Part shown: in pieces, positions 27,352 through 36,415 of the stretch | Layout of the letters: each line of letters begins with the position of its first letter | Position numbering within the stretch: position 1 is the stretch's first letter | Source of the DNA: Jejuia pallidilutea | GTDB taxonomy: Bacteria; Bacteroidota; Bacteroidia; Flavobacteriales; Flavobacteriaceae | DNA length: 64,000 bases | Reading direction: 5' to 3' | Assembly (NCBI RefSeq): GCF_002973595.1 | Contig: NZ_PVEO01000009.1 | Location: forward strand, 1 to 64,000 | The notes under the pieces: model-generated | Told to the model about the DNA's origin: nothing | Databases searched by the model: none | The model's input: only the letters and a program-made list of their open reading frames with translations | Position numbers and translations under genes: made by a program

Positions 27352-27392
27352 GCATCTGAGAAAAAAGCTTTAACACTTCGTTTCTCAGATGC
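27352..27392 (-). other. Intercistronic hairpin between pflB and pflA
   Basis: A perfect 12-bp inverted repeat, GCATCTGAGAAA (27352-27363) and TTTCTCAGATGC (27381-27392), with a 17-base loop. No U tract follows on the minus strand, so it is more likely an mRNA-stability or attenuation element than a full terminator. It could protect the pflB message and lower pflA output. Confidence 0.75.
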
Positions 27393-27412
27393 CTACAAAA
27401 TATAAATAGAGT

Positions 27413-29638
27413 TTAGATTGATTCGTGGAAAGATCTAGTAATCACTTCCATTTGTTGTTCTTTAGTTAATCTTACAAAGTTTACTGCATAACCAGAAACT
27501 CTAATAGTTAACTGCGGATACTCTTCTGGATGTTCCATAGCGTCTAGTAATGTTTCTTTATCTAGAACATTTACATTAAGGTGATGTGCGTTTCTAGAGA
27601 AATAACCATCTAAAATTGTTGCTAGGTTTTCAATACGCTCTTCAGTATCAGCACCTAAAGATTTTGGCACTATTGAGAAGGTATTAGAAATACCGTCTTG
27701 AGAATCTTTATAATCTATTTTTGCAACAGAGTTTAATGATGCTATAGCACCTTGAGAATCTCTACCGTGCATTGGGTTTGCACCTGGTGCAAATGGTACA
27801 CCTTTGGCTCTACCATCTGGTGTTGCTCCTGTTTTCTTACCATATACTACATTTGATGTAATGGTTAATACAGACATTGTTGGTTCTGCGTTTTTATAAA
27901 CAGGTAGCTTTTTTAATTCATCATTAAAATCGGCTACTGCTTTAGCGGCTAAAGCATCTACACGATCATCGTCATTACCATAGCAAGGGAATTCACCTTC
28001 AATTTTAAAATCTACCGTTAAACCATCTTCGTTTCTAATTGGTTTTACTTTTGCATATTTTATTGCTGATAATGAATCTGCTACGATTGATAATCCGGCG
28101 ATACCGTAAGCAATATTAATACTTGGGTTGGTATCAATTAAAGCCATTTGTGCTTTTTCGTAGTAATATTTATCATGCATGTAGTGAATAATGTTCATAG
28201 AATCATTATAAACTCGTGCTACTTCTTTCATGGCTATTTTAAAATTGGCCATTACTTTATCGTAATCTAAGTACTCACAATCGCATGGCTCTATACCGTC
28301 TACCATTTGTGTTCCTGTAATTTCACAACGTCCGCCATTAATAGCTAACAATAATGTTTTAGCTAAATTGGTACGTGCTCCAAAAAACTGGATAGATTTT
28401 CCTAATTCTTGATAAGACACACAACATGCAATACCATAATCATCAGAACCTCTGTTGGTTCTCATCATTTCATCATTTTCAAACTGAATTGAAGAGGTAT
28501 CTATAGATACTTTTGCACAGAAATTTTTAAAGTTTTGTGGTAATCTTTCAGACCAAAGAATCGTCATATTTGGCTCTGGTGAAGGTCCTAAGTTATACAG
28601 TGTGTTTAAAAAACGGAAAGATGTTTTGGTTACTTTAGTTCTTCCATCATCAAACATACCACCTATAGCTTCGGTTACCCATGTTGGATCTCCAGCAAAA
28701 ATTTCATCGTAAGCACTCATTCTTAAATGACGTACCATTCTCAATTTCATCACAAATTGATCGATATACTCTTGTGCTTCTTCTTCAGTAATTAGGCCTT
28801 CTTGTAAATCGTTTTCAATATAAATATCTAAAAACGTAGATACGTTACCAAGCGACATAGCAGCACCATCTTGCTCTTTTACAGCAGCTAAGTATGCCAT
28901 ATATGTCCATTGTACTGCTTCTCTTGCATTTTCGGCAGGACGTGTTAGGTCTAAATTGTATTTAGCTCCTAGTTCTATCATCTCTTTTAAAGCTGTAATT
29001 TGGTCTGCAACCTCTTCGCGTAAACGAATTACCGCATCAGTCATCGGGCCAACAATTTTAGCTTTGTCTGCTTTCTTAGCCTCAATTAAGGCATTAATAC
29101 CATAAAGCGCAATACGACGATAATCGCCAATTACACGACCTCTTGCATAATTATCTGGTAAACCTGTTAAAAACCCTAACGAACGGAATTTCTTAATTTC
29201 GGCATTATATGCAGAAAATACACCATCGTTATGTGTTTTAACATATTTAGAGAATAACTCTGTTAAATTATCATTTGGCTTAACACCATGCTCAGATAAG
29301 GCTTTTTGTACTACTTTAAAACCTCCAAAAGGCTTCATTGTTCTTTTTAACAACTCATCTGTTTGCAATCCTACAATTACTTCGTTTGCTTTATCTATAT
29401 ATCCTGCATTAAATGCACTAACTGTAGAAATTGTTTCAGTATCTAATGATCGTACGCCATTATTTTGTCTTTCTTCTTTGGTTGCTGCTTTACAGATATC
29501 CCATAATTTTTCTGTTCTAGCACTTGGGCCAACTAAAAATTCGTGAGTTCCGTAATAAGGAGTAATATTATTGATTACAAAATCTCTAACATCAATCGCA
29601 TCAATCCACTTTCCTGGTTTAAATTGTTTTACTTCCAT
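27413..29638 (-). CDS. pflB: Formate C-acetyltransferase (pyruvate formate-lyase)
   Basis: Glycyl-radical enzyme that splits pyruvate with CoA into acetyl-CoA and formate under anoxic conditions. The 741-residue protein is full-length. The adjacent catalytic cysteines are in IACCVS (about 405-406), and the radical glycine is in RVSGYAV at about residue 716, close to the C-terminus as expected. It heads a pflB-pflA-OFA transporter operon. An Fnr-type palindrome (29725-29736) and a -7 box (29694-29701) precede it, so induction by oxygen limitation is predicted. Confidence 0.97.
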   Translation of the reverse strand: MEVKQFKPGKWIDAIDVRDFVINNITPYYGTHEFLVGPSARTEKLWDICKAATKEERQNNGVRSLDTETISTVSAFNAGYIDKANEVIVGLQTDELLKRTMKPFGGFKVVQKALSEHGVKPNDNLTELFSKYVKTHNDGVFSAYNAEIKKFRSLGFLTGLPDNYARGRVIGDYRRIALYGINALIEAKKADKAKIVGPMTDAVIRLREEVADQITALKEMIELGAKYNLDLTRPAENAREAVQWTYMAYLAAVKEQDGAAMSLGNVSTFLDIYIENDLQEGLITEEEAQEYIDQFVMKLRMVRHLRMSAYDEIFAGDPTWVTEAIGGMFDDGRTKVTKTSFRFLNTLYNLGPSPEPNMTILWSERLPQNFKNFCAKVSIDTSSIQFENDEMMRTNRGSDDYGIACCVSYQELGKSIQFFGARTNLAKTLLLAINGGRCEITGTQMVDGIEPCDCEYLDYDKVMANFKIAMKEVARVYNDSMNIIHYMHDKYYYEKAQMALIDTNPSINIAYGIAGLSIVADSLSAIKYAKVKPIRNEDGLTVDFKIEGEFPCYGNDDDRVDALAAKAVADFNDELKKLPVYKNAEPTMSVLTITSNVVYGKKTGATPDGRAKGVPFAPGANPMHGRDSQGAIASLNSVAKIDYKDSQDGISNTFSIVPKSLGADTEERIENLATILDGYFSRNAHHLNVNVLDKETLLDAMEHPEEYPQLTIRVSGYAVNFVRLTKEQQMEVITRSFHESI

Positions 29639-29693
29639 CTCTATATATTTATTTAATATTTTGTAAAATCTAGGTCAATAATTTTTGACACTT

Positions 29694-29701
29694 CAAAGGT
29701 A
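29694..29701 (-). promoter_or_regulatory. -7 box of the pflB promoter
   Basis: Minus-strand TACCTTTG is an exact TAnnTTTG match, 23 bases downstream of the Fnr palindrome and about 55 bases before the pflB ATG. Confidence 0.65.
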
Positions 29702-29724
29702 GACACAGAAGTTATTATAAAAGA

Positions 29725-29736
29725 TGACAATTGTCA
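29725..29736 (-). promoter_or_regulatory. Fnr-type operator upstream of pflB
   Basis: TGACAATTGTCA is a perfect 12-base palindrome that fits the Crp/Fnr pattern. Its position relative to the -7 box is the same as at three other promoters in the window. Confidence 0.78.
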
Positions 29737-30013
29737 GTAAAAGTTTGAAAATGAATGTTTTTACACCTTTAAACAAAAACTCTTTAAAACCAAATAATAT
29801 TTCAGACAATAACGACACGGCATTATATATTCTTAATAATAACGTTAAAAAAATGCCAATTCCTAATTAAAACTAGGGTTGTTTTTTTATTTTGATACTA
29901 TATTATGTATCACGAAGCGAGGAATTTACAATATACATTAATTAGTAAGCGTAATAAGTATTTGTAAATCCTATTTATTTTCATAATTTGCATTGACATT
30001 TTCTATACCAACT
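29737..30013. other. Divergent intergenic region, pflB and acyl-CoA ligase
   Basis: About 280 AT-rich bases. The only structure I see is an inverted repeat TGATAC-N8-GTATCA at 29893-29912, about 100 bases before the acyl-CoA ligase start, a possible operator. No ORF or RNA gene is apparent. Confidence 0.5.
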
Positions 30014-31786
30014 ATGACTGAGATTAGTAGACTTTTTGATTTTCCATATTACCAGTTAAAGCACAAACCAAATAATGCTGCTTTGGTAACCAAATACGAT
30101 GGTAAGTGGATAAAAACATCAACCCAAGAATACCTAGATAAAGCCAATGCTTTAAGTAGAGCTTTATTAAAATTGGGGGTAAAAAAGGATGATAAAATTG
30201 CTGTTATTTCTACAACAAACAGAACCGAATGGAATATTGTTGATATAGGTGTTTTACAAATTGGCGCACAAAACATACCTGTATATCCTACAATTTCTGC
30301 AGAAGATTATGAATATGTTATCAATCACAGCGAATCTATTTACTGTTTTGTTTCGGATGCAGAAGTACTTGAAAAAGTTAACAAAATAAAAAGCAAGACC
30401 AATATTAAAGAGGTATATTCGTTTAACAAAATTGAAGGTTGCAAACACTACTCCGAGTTGCTTGATTTAGGCAAAGACACCTCCAATCAAGATGAAGTTG
30501 AAGCAAGAAAAGACGCTGTAAAACCAAACGATTTAGCCACTATTATTTACACTTCTGGCACCACAGGAAAACCCAAAGGCGTTATGCTCTCACATTGGAA
30601 CATTACCAGTAACGTTCTAGATAGTGCAGAAAGAGTGCCACTAAGGGAAGGGGAAAATAAAATACTGAGCTTCTTGCCCATTTGCCACATTTTTGAGCGC
30701 GTACTAATATATATTTACCAACATGCCGGCACCTCTATTTATTACGCTGAAGGACTAGACAAAATTGGAGATAATGCCAAAGAAATCAAACCCAATATGA
30801 TGAGTGTGGTACCACGCCTTCTAGAAAAAGTGTACGACAAAATTATGGATAAGGCCGCCGATTTATCTGGTATAAAGAAGGCACTGTTTTTTTGGGCGGT
30901 TGGTTTAGGCGAACAATGGAAACCATACGGAGAAAACGGTTCATGGTACGAATTTAAACTTAAAATAGCCAATAAACTTATTTTTAGTAAATGGCGTGCT
31001 GCCTTAGGAGGAGAGCTATACACCATGGTATCAGGAAGCGCTGCTTTACAACCTAGATTAGCTAGAATTTTTGGAGCCGCCCGCATGCATGTTATGGAAG
31101 GCTATGGTTTAACAGAAACCTCCCCTGTTGTTTCTGTGGGTAGATATGCAAACCGAATGTATAAAGTAGGTACTGTGGGTATACCTATAGATAATGTTGA
31201 AGTTAAAATTGCTGAAGATGGAGAAATACTAATAAAAGGCCCTAACGTTATGATGGGCTATTATAAAGATGCAGAAAAAACCGCTAGCGTGATGACGGGA
31301 GACTATTTTCATACTGGAGACAAAGGCGAGATTGACGAAGATGGATTTTTAAAAATTACTGGTCGCAAAAAAGAAATGTTTAAAACTTCTGGCGGAAAAT
31401 ACATTATCCCCACGCTTCTAGAAAATGAGTTAAAACAATCCCGATTTATAGAACAGGCTATGGTAATTGGCGAAGGCGAGAAAATGCCCGCTGCTTTAAT
31501 TCAGCCGCACTTCGAGTTTTTGCGCGAATGGATTGAACATAAAAACCATCCTATAGAAAATTCTATGGAAGCTATGGCTAATTCCGAAATTGTTAAAAAA
31601 AGAATACAAAAAGAAGTAGATAAGTGTAACAACAAATTTGGGAAATGGGAACAAATAAAAAAGTTTGAAATTACACCACAAATTTGGTCTATAGATGATG
31701 GGCACCTAACGCCCACTATGAAAATGAAACGCGATGTTATTAAAAAAATGTACCATAGCTTAATAGAAAATATATATAGACCATAG
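30014..31786 (+). CDS. Long-chain fatty acid-CoA ligase
   Basis: Activates long-chain fatty acids to acyl-CoA using ATP. The protein of 590 residues (from MTEISRLFDF) has the AMP-binding motif YTSGTTGKPKG at about 179-189, the GYGLTETSP segment near 366 and the C-terminal signature with TGDKGEIDEDGFLKITGRKKE. I chose the ATG at 30014; a TTG seven codons upstream is in frame but unlikely. It stands just upstream of, and on the same strand as, the MarR-FadB-thiolase-dehydrogenase group, but separated by 268 bases. Confidence 0.93.
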   Translation: MTEISRLFDFPYYQLKHKPNNAALVTKYDGKWIKTSTQEYLDKANALSRALLKLGVKKDDKIAVISTTNRTEWNIVDIGVLQIGAQNIPVYPTISAEDYEYVINHSESIYCFVSDAEVLEKVNKIKSKTNIKEVYSFNKIEGCKHYSELLDLGKDTSNQDEVEARKDAVKPNDLATIIYTSGTTGKPKGVMLSHWNITSNVLDSAERVPLREGENKILSFLPICHIFERVLIYIYQHAGTSIYYAEGLDKIGDNAKEIKPNMMSVVPRLLEKVYDKIMDKAADLSGIKKALFFWAVGLGEQWKPYGENGSWYEFKLKIANKLIFSKWRAALGGELYTMVSGSAALQPRLARIFGAARMHVMEGYGLTETSPVVSVGRYANRMYKVGTVGIPIDNVEVKIAEDGEILIKGPNVMMGYYKDAEKTASVMTGDYFHTGDKGEIDEDGFLKITGRKKEMFKTSGGKYIIPTLLENELKQSRFIEQAMVIGEGEKMPAALIQPHFEFLREWIEHKNHPIENSMEAMANSEIVKKRIQKEVDKCNNKFGKWEQIKKFEITPQIWSIDDGHLTPTMKMKRDVIKKMYHSLIENIYRP

Positions 31787-32000
31787 CAAAAAAACTGTTT
31801 ATTTCTCAAAACAACACTACAGGCTGTATTAAAATATTAAACACAATTTAACTTTCCCTATTTACAGAAAACCGTAATTATTTAACCTGCAAGCAAATAA
31901 GACGCTTTACCCTAAAATAATAGGTGACTAAAGCAAAAAATCTAAATACAATTTAAGCAATACCCCTTTATTGTAAGCAACAAAACCATTTTCGTTTATT

Positions 32001-32018
32001 TATTATGCATGCATAATA
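32001..32018 (+). promoter_or_regulatory. 18-base perfect palindrome, probable MarR operator
   Basis: TATTATGCATGCATAATA is perfectly symmetric and ends 9 bases before a TAnnTTTG box (32028-32035), so it covers the -33 region of the MarR promoter. MarR-family dimers bind palindromes of this size and commonly repress their own operons. Confidence 0.7.
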
Positions 32019-32027
32019 TATTTTTAT

Positions 32028-32035
32028 TATATTTG
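32028..32035 (+). promoter_or_regulatory. -7 box of the MarR/beta-oxidation promoter
   Basis: TATATTTG fits TAnnTTTG exactly and lies 19 bases before the MarR ATG. Confidence 0.6.
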
Positions 32036-32054
32036 AGAATTCTAACTCTCAAGA

Positions 32055-32501
32055 ATGAAAGACAAGACGATAGATTATGTATTAAGAACAACCTGGTTAA
32101 CAGTAAATAAAATGTATAATGAAGAAGCTGCAAAGTTTGATACCACTATGGCTACTGGCTTTACTTTGTTAAGCATAGATCCAGAAAAAGGAACACCTTC
32201 TACAGCGTTAGGACCAAAAATGGGTATGGAAGCCACAAGTTTATCACGTATACTAAAAACTATGGAGCAACGCGGTTTAATAGAACGACATCCAAATCCG
32301 GAAGACGGCAGAGGCGTATTAATACATTTAACCGAGTTTGGTAAAGAAAAGCGTGGACTTTCTAAAGAAAAGGTTTTAACATTTAATGAAACAATTAAAA
32401 AACATATTCCCGAAGAAAAAATGAACCATTTCTACGAAGTTGCAGAAACCATAAACGAATTGGTTTGCAACAAAAAAATATATAATAACAACAAAAAATA
32501 A
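32055..32501 (+). CDS. MarR-family transcriptional regulator of the beta-oxidation operon
   Basis: A 148-residue winged-helix regulator. The DNA-binding part is visible as PSTALGPKMGMEATSLSRILKTMEQRGLIERHPNPEDGR, split between the recognition helix (about 60-75) and the wing (about 80-95), with the dimerisation helices at both ends. It is the first gene of a probable operon with the FadB-like fusion (13-base gap), thiolase and acyl-CoA dehydrogenase. A near-certain operator overlaps its promoter. By analogy with other fatty-acid-responsive MarR proteins, an acyl-CoA or fatty acid is the likely ligand; that is inference. Confidence 0.9.
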   Translation: MKDKTIDYVLRTTWLTVNKMYNEEAAKFDTTMATGFTLLSIDPEKGTPSTALGPKMGMEATSLSRILKTMEQRGLIERHPNPEDGRGVLIHLTEFGKEKRGLSKEKVLTFNETIKKHIPEEKMNHFYEVAETINELVCNKKIYNNNKK

Positions 32502-32514
32502 AGTTTAAATAAAC

Positions 32515-34923
32515 ATGGCTAAACGCATAATAAAAAAAGTTGCTGTTATTGGTTCTGGCATTATGGGTAGCGGTATTGCTTGTCATTTTGCTAATATTGG
32601 CGTGGAGGTTTTACTCCTAGATATAGTTCCAAGAGAACTAACCGATGCCGAAAAAGCCAAAGGACTAACTCTAGAAGATAAAGTGGTTAGAAACCGTTTA
32701 GTTAACGATGCACTTAGGGCTTCTTTAAAATCTAAGCCTTCTCCTATTTATCATCAAAAATTTGCAGATAGAATTTCAACTGGTAATTTAGAGGATGACA
32801 TCACTAAAATAAAAGATGTAGATTGGATTATTGAGGTAGTTGTGGAGCGACTTGATATTAAAAAACAGGTTTTTGAAAATCTTGAAAAACATAGAACCCC
32901 TGGAACGTTAATTACCAGTAATACCTCAGGAATTCCTATTCAATTTATGAGTGAAGGAAGAAGCGAAGATTTCCAAAAGCATTTCTGTGGCACACATTTC
33001 TTTAATCCACCGCGATACTTAAAGTTATTCGAGATTATTCCTGGGCCAAAAACCGATGCTTCAGTTTTAGAATTTTTAAATGGCTATGGAGAACAATATT
33101 TAGGAAAAACTTCGGTTGTTGCTAAAGACACGCCAGCGTTTATAGGAAACCGTATTGGTATTTTTAGCATTATGAGTTTATTCCATACCGTAAAGGAAAT
33201 GGAATTAACTATTGAAGAAGTTGATAAATTGACGGGGCCTGTAATTGGGAGACCAAAGTCTGCAACCTTTAGAACCGTTGATGTTGTTGGCTTAGACACA
33301 TTAGTGCATGTAGCTAACGGAATTGCCGAAAATTGTAAAAATGATGAACGATTAGAACTATTTAAACTCCCTGATTTTATCAATACCATGGTTGAAAATA
33401 AATGGTTGGGCAGTAAAACAGGACAAGGATTTTATAAAAAGATTAAAGATGAAAATGGTAAAAGTGAAATACTTTCTTTAGACTTAAACACTTTAGAATA
33501 CCGTTCAGCAAAAAAAGCAAAATTTGATACTTTAGAACTTACCAAACCCATAGACAAGGTTATCGATAGATTTAAAGTTTTGGTTTCTGGAAAGGACAAG
33601 GCAGGTGATTTCTACAGAAAATCTTTCGCGCAATTATTTGCTTATGTTACCCATAGAATTCCTGAAATTTCAGACGAATTATATAAGATTGACGATGCTA
33701 TGAAAGCTGGTTTTGGATGGGAACAGGGCCCTTTTCAAATTTGGGATGCCATTGGTGTTGAAAAAGGTTTAGAATTAATTAAAGCTGAAGGTTTAGAGGC
33801 TGCCAATTGGGTTGATAATATGCTAAGTTCTGGTAGCACATCATTTTACACAGTTCAAAATGGTGCTACCCATTATTACGATATACCTTCAAAAACACAA
33901 ACTAAAGTTCCTGGACAAGATGCCTTTATTATTTTAGATAACATCAGAAAATCAAACCAAGTTTTCAAAAACTCAGGAGTTGTAGTTGAAGATTTAGGTG
34001 ATGGTATTTTAAATTGTGAGTTTCAGTCTAAAATGAACACCATAGGCGGTGATGTTTTAGCTGGATTAAATAAAGCAGTAGATATTGCAGAGAAAGATTT
34101 CGAGGGATTAGTAATCGGTAACCAAGCCGCTAATTTCTCAGTTGGCGCCAATATTGGTATGATTTTTATGATGGCCGTAGAACAAGAATACGATGAGTTA
34201 AATGCTGCCATAAAATATTTTCAAGATACCATGATGCGCATGCGCTATTCAGCAATACCAACAGTTTCTGCACCTCATGGTATGTCTCTAGGTGGTGCCT
34301 GTGAGCTATCAATGCACGCCGATAAAGTAGTGGCAGCCGCAGAAACCTATATTGGTTTAGTTGAATTTGGTGTTGGTGTTATCCCTGGTGGCGCTGGCTC
34401 TAAGGAAATGGCACTACGAGCATCTGATACGTTTAGAAAAGGCGATGTTGAATTAAACGTACTACAAGAATACTTCTTAACAATTGGTATGGCCAAAGTA
34501 TCGACTTCAGCTTACGAAGCTTACGATTTAGGCATCCTTCAAAAAGGAAAAGATATAGTTGTAGTTAATAAGGACAGGCAAATTGCAACCGCCAAAGCAC
34601 ATGCCAGATTAATGGCAGCCGCTGGATACACACAACCTGTAAAACGCAAGGATGTTAAGGTGTTAGGTAAGCAGGCGCTAGGTATGTTTTTGGTTGGTAC
34701 AGATGCCATGGAAGCTAGTAACTACATTAGTGAACACGACCATAAAATAGCCAATAAGCTAGCCTATGTTATGGCAGGTGGAGACTTATCTGAACCAACG
34801 TTAGTAACCGAACAATACTTACTGGATTTAGAACGCGAGGCTTTTTTAAGCTTATGTACAGAACGTAAAACGTTAGAGCGTATTCAGCACATGCTTAAAA
34901 CAGGTAAACCGTTACGTAATTAA
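32515..34923 (+). CDS. 3-hydroxyacyl-CoA dehydrogenase / enoyl-CoA hydratase fusion
   Basis: Two-step beta-oxidation enzyme of 802 residues. The N-terminal half is the NAD-dependent dehydrogenase: Rossmann motif GSGIMGSGIACHF (about 13-25), then THFFNPPRYLKLFE and a second dehydrogenase-type helical domain. The C-terminal part (about 500-740) is a crotonase fold with SLGGACELSMHAD near 591 and VGVIPGGAGSKEM. The domain order is the reverse of E. coli FadB, as in other Bacteroidota homologues. Partners are the thiolase and dehydrogenase downstream. Confidence 0.93.
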   Translation: MAKRIIKKVAVIGSGIMGSGIACHFANIGVEVLLLDIVPRELTDAEKAKGLTLEDKVVRNRLVNDALRASLKSKPSPIYHQKFADRISTGNLEDDITKIKDVDWIIEVVVERLDIKKQVFENLEKHRTPGTLITSNTSGIPIQFMSEGRSEDFQKHFCGTHFFNPPRYLKLFEIIPGPKTDASVLEFLNGYGEQYLGKTSVVAKDTPAFIGNRIGIFSIMSLFHTVKEMELTIEEVDKLTGPVIGRPKSATFRTVDVVGLDTLVHVANGIAENCKNDERLELFKLPDFINTMVENKWLGSKTGQGFYKKIKDENGKSEILSLDLNTLEYRSAKKAKFDTLELTKPIDKVIDRFKVLVSGKDKAGDFYRKSFAQLFAYVTHRIPEISDELYKIDDAMKAGFGWEQGPFQIWDAIGVEKGLELIKAEGLEAANWVDNMLSSGSTSFYTVQNGATHYYDIPSKTQTKVPGQDAFIILDNIRKSNQVFKNSGVVVEDLGDGILNCEFQSKMNTIGGDVLAGLNKAVDIAEKDFEGLVIGNQAANFSVGANIGMIFMMAVEQEYDELNAAIKYFQDTMMRMRYSAIPTVSAPHGMSLGGACELSMHADKVVAAAETYIGLVEFGVGVIPGGAGSKEMALRASDTFRKGDVELNVLQEYFLTIGMAKVSTSAYEAYDLGILQKGKDIVVVNKDRQIATAKAHARLMAAAGYTQPVKRKDVKVLGKQALGMFLVGTDAMEASNYISEHDHKIANKLAYVMAGGDLSEPTLVTEQYLLDLEREAFLSLCTERKTLERIQHMLKTGKPLRN

Positions 34924-34929
34924 AATGAA

Positions 34930-35049
34930 GCCCCACCTAGCCTCCCAAAGGGGAGGAAAGTGAAAAACTAAATGAAAAATATTTTGAATAAATAATTATA
35001 AAATACCCCGAGTAAGTTTCTCCCCCTTTTTTGGGGAGTTAGAGGGGGC
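34930..35049 (+). repeat. REP/MITE-like inverted-repeat element, copy 1
   Basis: A 120-base element bounded by imperfect inverted ends GCCCCACCTAGCC... and ...GTTAGAGGGGGC. Each end carries its own small hairpin (CCTCCC-AAAGGGGAGG at the left; CTCCCC-N6-GGGGAG at the right). The inner core includes ACCCCGAGTAAGTTTCTCCC, also present in copy 2. The right end stops 5 bases before the thiolase ATG, so its AGAGGGGG run probably serves as Shine-Dalgarno. Confidence 0.8.
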
Positions 35050-35054
35050 ACATT

Positions 35055-36245
35055 ATGAAACAAGCATATATAGTTAAAGCATACAGAACAGCTGTTGGTA
35101 AAGCTCCAAAAGGTGTGTTCAGATTTAAAAGAACAGATGAATTGGCTGCTGAAACTATTCAGCACATGATAGCAGCATTACCTCAATTTGACAAAAAACG
35201 AATAGACGATGTTATTGTAGGTAATGCAATGCCAGAAGGCTCACAAGGTTTAAATATGGCACGCTTAATCTCTTTAATGGGGTTAAATATTGTTGATGTT
35301 CCTGGTGTAACCGTAAACCGTTTTTGTTCCTCTGGCGTAGAAACTATTGCCATAGCTGCTGCTAAAATTCAAGCAGGTATGGCAGATTGTATTATCGCTG
35401 GTGGCGCAGAAAGTATGAGTGCCGTACCTATGACGGGATATAAAACAGAACTAAACTACGATGTAGTTAAATCTGGCCATGAAGAGTATTATTGGGGTAT
35501 GGGGAATACAGCAGAAGCTGTAGCCAACGAGTTTAAGATCTCTAGGGAAGACCAAGATGAGTTTGCTTATAATTCACATATGAAAGCTTTAAAAGCGCAG
35601 GCTGAAGATAGATTTCAAGATCAAATTGTACCAATTGAGGTAGAACAAACTTATGTAGACGAAGCGGGAAAAAAAGTAACTAAAAGCTATACAGTTACCA
35701 AAGATGAAGGCCCAAGAAAAGGTACAAGTATAGAAGCATTATCTAAATTACGCCCAGTATTTGCCCAAGGCGGTAGTGTTACCGCTGGTAACTCATCCCA
35801 AATGAGCGATGGTGCTGCATTTGTTATGGTAATGAGCGAAGCCATGGTAAAAGAATTAAACCTAGAACCCATTGCTAGATTGGTAAATTATGCTGCTGCT
35901 GGTGTAGAACCAAGAATTATGGGTATTGGTCCGGTTAAGGCAATTCCAAAAGCCCTAAAACAAGCAGGCCTAAAGCAAAGTGATTTAGAGCTAATTGAAC
36001 TTAATGAGGCTTTTGCTTCTCAATCTTTAGCTGTGATTAGAGAATTAAACCTCAACCCAGATATTGTAAACGTTAACGGAGGAGCAATAGCACTGGGCCA
36101 TCCTCTAGGGTGTACTGGAGCTAAACTTTCGGTGCAACTTTTTGATGAAATGCGTAAGCGTAACATGAGCGGTAAATACGGCGCTGTAACAATGTGTGTT
36201 GGTACCGGCCAAGGCGCTTGTGGGATATTTGAGTTTCTTAATTAA
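35055..36245 (+). CDS. Acetyl-CoA acyltransferase (thiolase)
   Basis: Cleaves 3-ketoacyl-CoA in the last step of beta-oxidation. The 396-residue protein has the nucleophilic Cys in NRFCSSG (about residue 91), the conserved NEAFA segment near 317, [14 protein letters not shown] with the catalytic His near 349, and the C-terminal Cys in CVGTGQG near 381. It lies between two copies of an inverted-repeat element; the upstream copy ends 5 bases before the ATG. Operon position fits the FadA/FadI role. Confidence 0.95.
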   Translation: MKQAYIVKAYRTAVGKAPKGVFRFKRTDELAAETIQHMIAALPQFDKKRIDDVIVGNAMPEGSQGLNMARLISLMGLNIVDVPGVTVNRFCSSGVETIAIAAAKIQAGMADCIIAGGAESMSAVPMTGYKTELNYDVVKSGHEEYYWGMGNTAEAVANEFKISREDQDEFAYNSHMKALKAQAEDRFQDQIVPIEVEQTYVDEAGKKVTKSYTVTKDEGPRKGTSIEALSKLRPVFAQGGSVTAGNSSQMSDGAAFVMVMSEAMVKELNLEPIARLVNYAAAGVEPRIMGIGPVKAIPKALKQAGLKQSDLELIELNEAFASQSLAVIRELNLNPDIVNVNGGAIALGHPLGCTGAKLSVQLFDEMRKRNMSGKYGAVTMCVGTGQGACGIFEFLN

Positions 36246-36252
36246 GCCCAAA

Positions 36253-36408
36253 GCCCCACCTAAACCTCCCCAAAGGAGAGGAAATACCCTAACTAAAAAG
36301 GTACTTGTAAAGAGACAAAAGATCAACAAAAAAGGAAATAAGAATTAATGTATAATTAAAAAATAACCCCGAGTAAGTTTCTCCCCATTAGGGGGAGCAA
36401 TAGGGGGC
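36253..36408 (+). repeat. REP/MITE-like inverted-repeat element, copy 2
   Basis: A 156-base relative of the element at 34930-35049, in the same orientation. Left end GCCCCACCTAAACCTCCCC with an AAAGGAGAGG hairpin arm; right end CTCCCC-ATTA-GGGGGAG then AATAGGGGGC; the shared inner core is ACCCCGAGTAAGTTTCTCCC. It starts 8 bases after the thiolase stop and ends 7 bases before the acyl-CoA dehydrogenase ATG. Confidence 0.8.
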
Positions 36409-36415
36409 TGTTACT

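Noticed and set aside
34930-36408. Idea that the inverted-repeat elements are terminators or a CRISPR-like array
   Set aside because: No T tracts follow the stems, there are only two copies, and spacing is set by whole genes.
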